DNA of 7,729 nucleotides from Promethearchaeota archaeon (GTDB taxonomy: Archaea; Asgardarchaeota; Lokiarchaeia; Sigyniarchaeales; SOKP01): positions 1 through 7,729 of the forward strand of contig JAGXNU010000095.1 in assembly GCA_019894815.1 (NCBI GenBank), given 5' to 3'. Positions 7,016-7,729 of this stretch are shown here, one piece after another. Below the pieces are notes generated by a model. That model saw only the letters and a list, made by a program, of their open reading frames with translations. It was not told the origin of the DNA and ran no database searches. Each line of letters opens with the position of its first letter. Position 1 is the first letter of the stretch. Both the position numbers and the translations under genes were made by a program.

Positions 7016-7531
7016 TTATTCTGTCATTCCATGTAAACAAGCTTTGGCAATCTTTTCAAATGCTAATTCTACATTGACCCCTGTTTTGGCCGAAGTTTCA
7101 AGATAGTCGCAATTTAATCTTCTTGCTAAATCTTCCGCTTCTGATCGTTCTACTTGACGTTCTAGATCGGACTTATTACCTAATATTATCATCGGAATGG
7201 TTTTTTTTACAGATTTTTTAATACTACTTATCCAACCAGGTAATTTTAATAAGGATTGGGGATTAGTTAAATCAAAAACTCCAAGAGCGCCATTACTTCC
7301 TTTAAAGTAAATCGTTCTTAGCTTCGCGAATTGTTCTTGACCTCCTATGTCCCAGATTAGTAGTCGAACGTTAGTTTCCTCAAACTCAACATCTTTAATT
7401 AAAAAATTAGATCCAATGGTTTGTTTTAGGTCAGTATTAAAATAGTCCTTTATGTACCTTATCAATAGGGATGTTTTTCCTACGTCTCCTCCACCGAATA
7501 GTGTTATTTTGAATTTATATGTATCAGAAAT
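7016..7531 (-). CDS. Ras/Rab-like small GTPase, probable ATT start
   Basis: A GTP-binding switch protein of the Ras superfamily, 171 residues if started at the ATT codon at 7529-7531. All G motifs are present: G1 GGGDVGKTS (13-21), G2 Thr38 in QTIG, G3 WDIGGQE (60-66), G4 NKSD (119-122) and G5 ETSAK (145-149). The first TTG in frame (7465) falls inside the P-loop helix and would delete G1, so it cannot be the true start. The open frame reaches back to a TAG at 7541-7543 with no ATG, GTG or TTG before the P-loop. ATT at 7531 gives the N-terminus MSDTYKFKITLF, normal for the family, and AGGT lies 7 bases upstream. The protein ends CLHGMTE with no prenylation-type C-terminus. Such GTPases are abundant in Asgard archaea; bacterial MglA-like proteins are a less likely match. 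The partner and pathway are unknown. Confidence 0.9.
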   Translation of the reverse strand: MSDTYKFKITLFGGGDVGKTSLLIRYIKDYFNTDLKQTIGSNFLIKDVEFEETNVRLLIWDIGGQEQFAKLRTIYFKGSNGALGVFDLTNPQSLLKLPGWISSIKKSVKKTIPMIILGNKSDLERQVERSEAEDLARRLNCDYLETSAKTGVNVELAFEKIAKACLHGMTE

Positions 7532-7538
7532 TTTAATT

Positions 7539-7542
7539 ACCT
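7539..7542 (-). promoter_or_regulatory. Shine-Dalgarno-like AGGT before the GTPase ATT start
   Basis: On the minus strand AGGT is followed by 7 bases and then ATT at 7531-7529. The spacing is right for pairing with the 16S rRNA 3' end, and this is the main reason for choosing that ATT over the one at 7537. Only four bases match, so the support is modest. Confidence 0.4.
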
Positions 7543-7729
7543 AATTTATATAATTAATTAAATTAATAGAATCATCGCAAGTATATTTGATATATTATAT
7601 TATCCATATTTATATATTTATTATTTTACCAATTTTTACCTAATCAGCAGAATTTATTCAAGATTGTTTGGGTTTGTAAATTTGAATCCTTCGGTGGTGC
7701 GCGGGCAAAAAAATTAACCTAAAAAAAAA
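7543..7729. other. Non-coding right end with a GC-rich patch
   Basis: No gene is recognised in these 187 bases. Positions 7543-7625 are almost pure AT and probably hold the GTPase promoter; TATA-like strings on the minus strand lie near 7605-7620 and 7545-7553. The patch CGGTGGTGCGCGGGC (7692-7706) is strikingly GC-rich for this window. It is followed by seven As, a short spacer and nine As at the very end. I tried to fold the patch and its flanks as a tRNA 3' half and could not pair a T-arm. A repeat, the edge of an unseen element or an assembly end are possible. Confidence 0.4.

Noticed and set aside
6807..7040. Minus-strand open frame of 77 codons
   Set aside because: It is antisense to the conserved motif III-IV region of the HAD gene and overlaps the end of the GTPase gene in another frame, so it is a shadow.
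7463..7465. TTG as the start of the GTPase
   Set aside because: It would remove the first strand and the whole P-loop, which are clearly encoded in the same frame upstream.
7670..7706. Possible tRNA 3' end (TTTGAATCC followed by CGCGGGCA)
   Set aside because: No 5-bp T-stem can be formed, and no matching GCCCGCG 5' acceptor strand is present upstream on the plus strand.

Overview
The window reads as a piece of an AT-rich archaeal genome, most likely Asgard (Lokiarchaeota-like). Archaeal markers are a CTP-dependent riboflavin kinase with an N-terminal helix-turn-helix, an archaeal-type FAD synthetase (RibL), a threonyl-tRNA synthetase carrying the archaeal N-terminal editing domain, an archaeal translin, and a CDP-alcohol phosphatidyltransferase resembling archaetidylinositol-phosphate synthase. 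The Asgard hint comes from a Ras/Rab-like small GTPase at the right end and a gelsolin-like domain fused to four membrane helices at the left end. The taxonomic call is inference from gene content, not from a marker phylogeny.

Layout, left to right. A rightward pair (65-1503) encodes the membrane protein and the phospholipid synthase. It converges, with 9 bases between stop codons, on a leftward cluster (3355 down to 1513) of translin, ribL and ribK; the two flavin genes are 6 bases apart and catalyse consecutive steps (riboflavin to FMN to FAD). A palindrome in the translin-ribL gap is a candidate operator, of interest because RibK proteins with an N-terminal winged helix can be riboflavin-gene regulators (RbkR). 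A 117-base divergent intergenic region separates translin from rightward thrS (3473-5533). ThrS is followed by a short double-[4Fe-4S] protein related to epoxyqueuosine reductase, then a terminator-like hairpin, then a YihX-like HAD phosphatase. The HAD gene converges on a leftward small GTPase whose reading frame has no ATG, GTG or TTG upstream of its P-loop; an ATT start is proposed.

The last ~190 bases hold no recognisable gene. They are AT-rich except for a sharply GC-rich patch near 7692-7706 followed by A runs, which may mark a repeat or a contig end.

Most genes are housekeeping (translation, flavin cofactors, membrane lipid). The least conventional items are the gelsolin-like membrane protein, the GTPase start, an apparent Cys-to-Asp change at a predicted zinc-ligand position in ThrRS together with an insertion in its editing domain, and the candidate flavin operator. 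No mobile element, CRISPR array, rRNA or tRNA was recognised.
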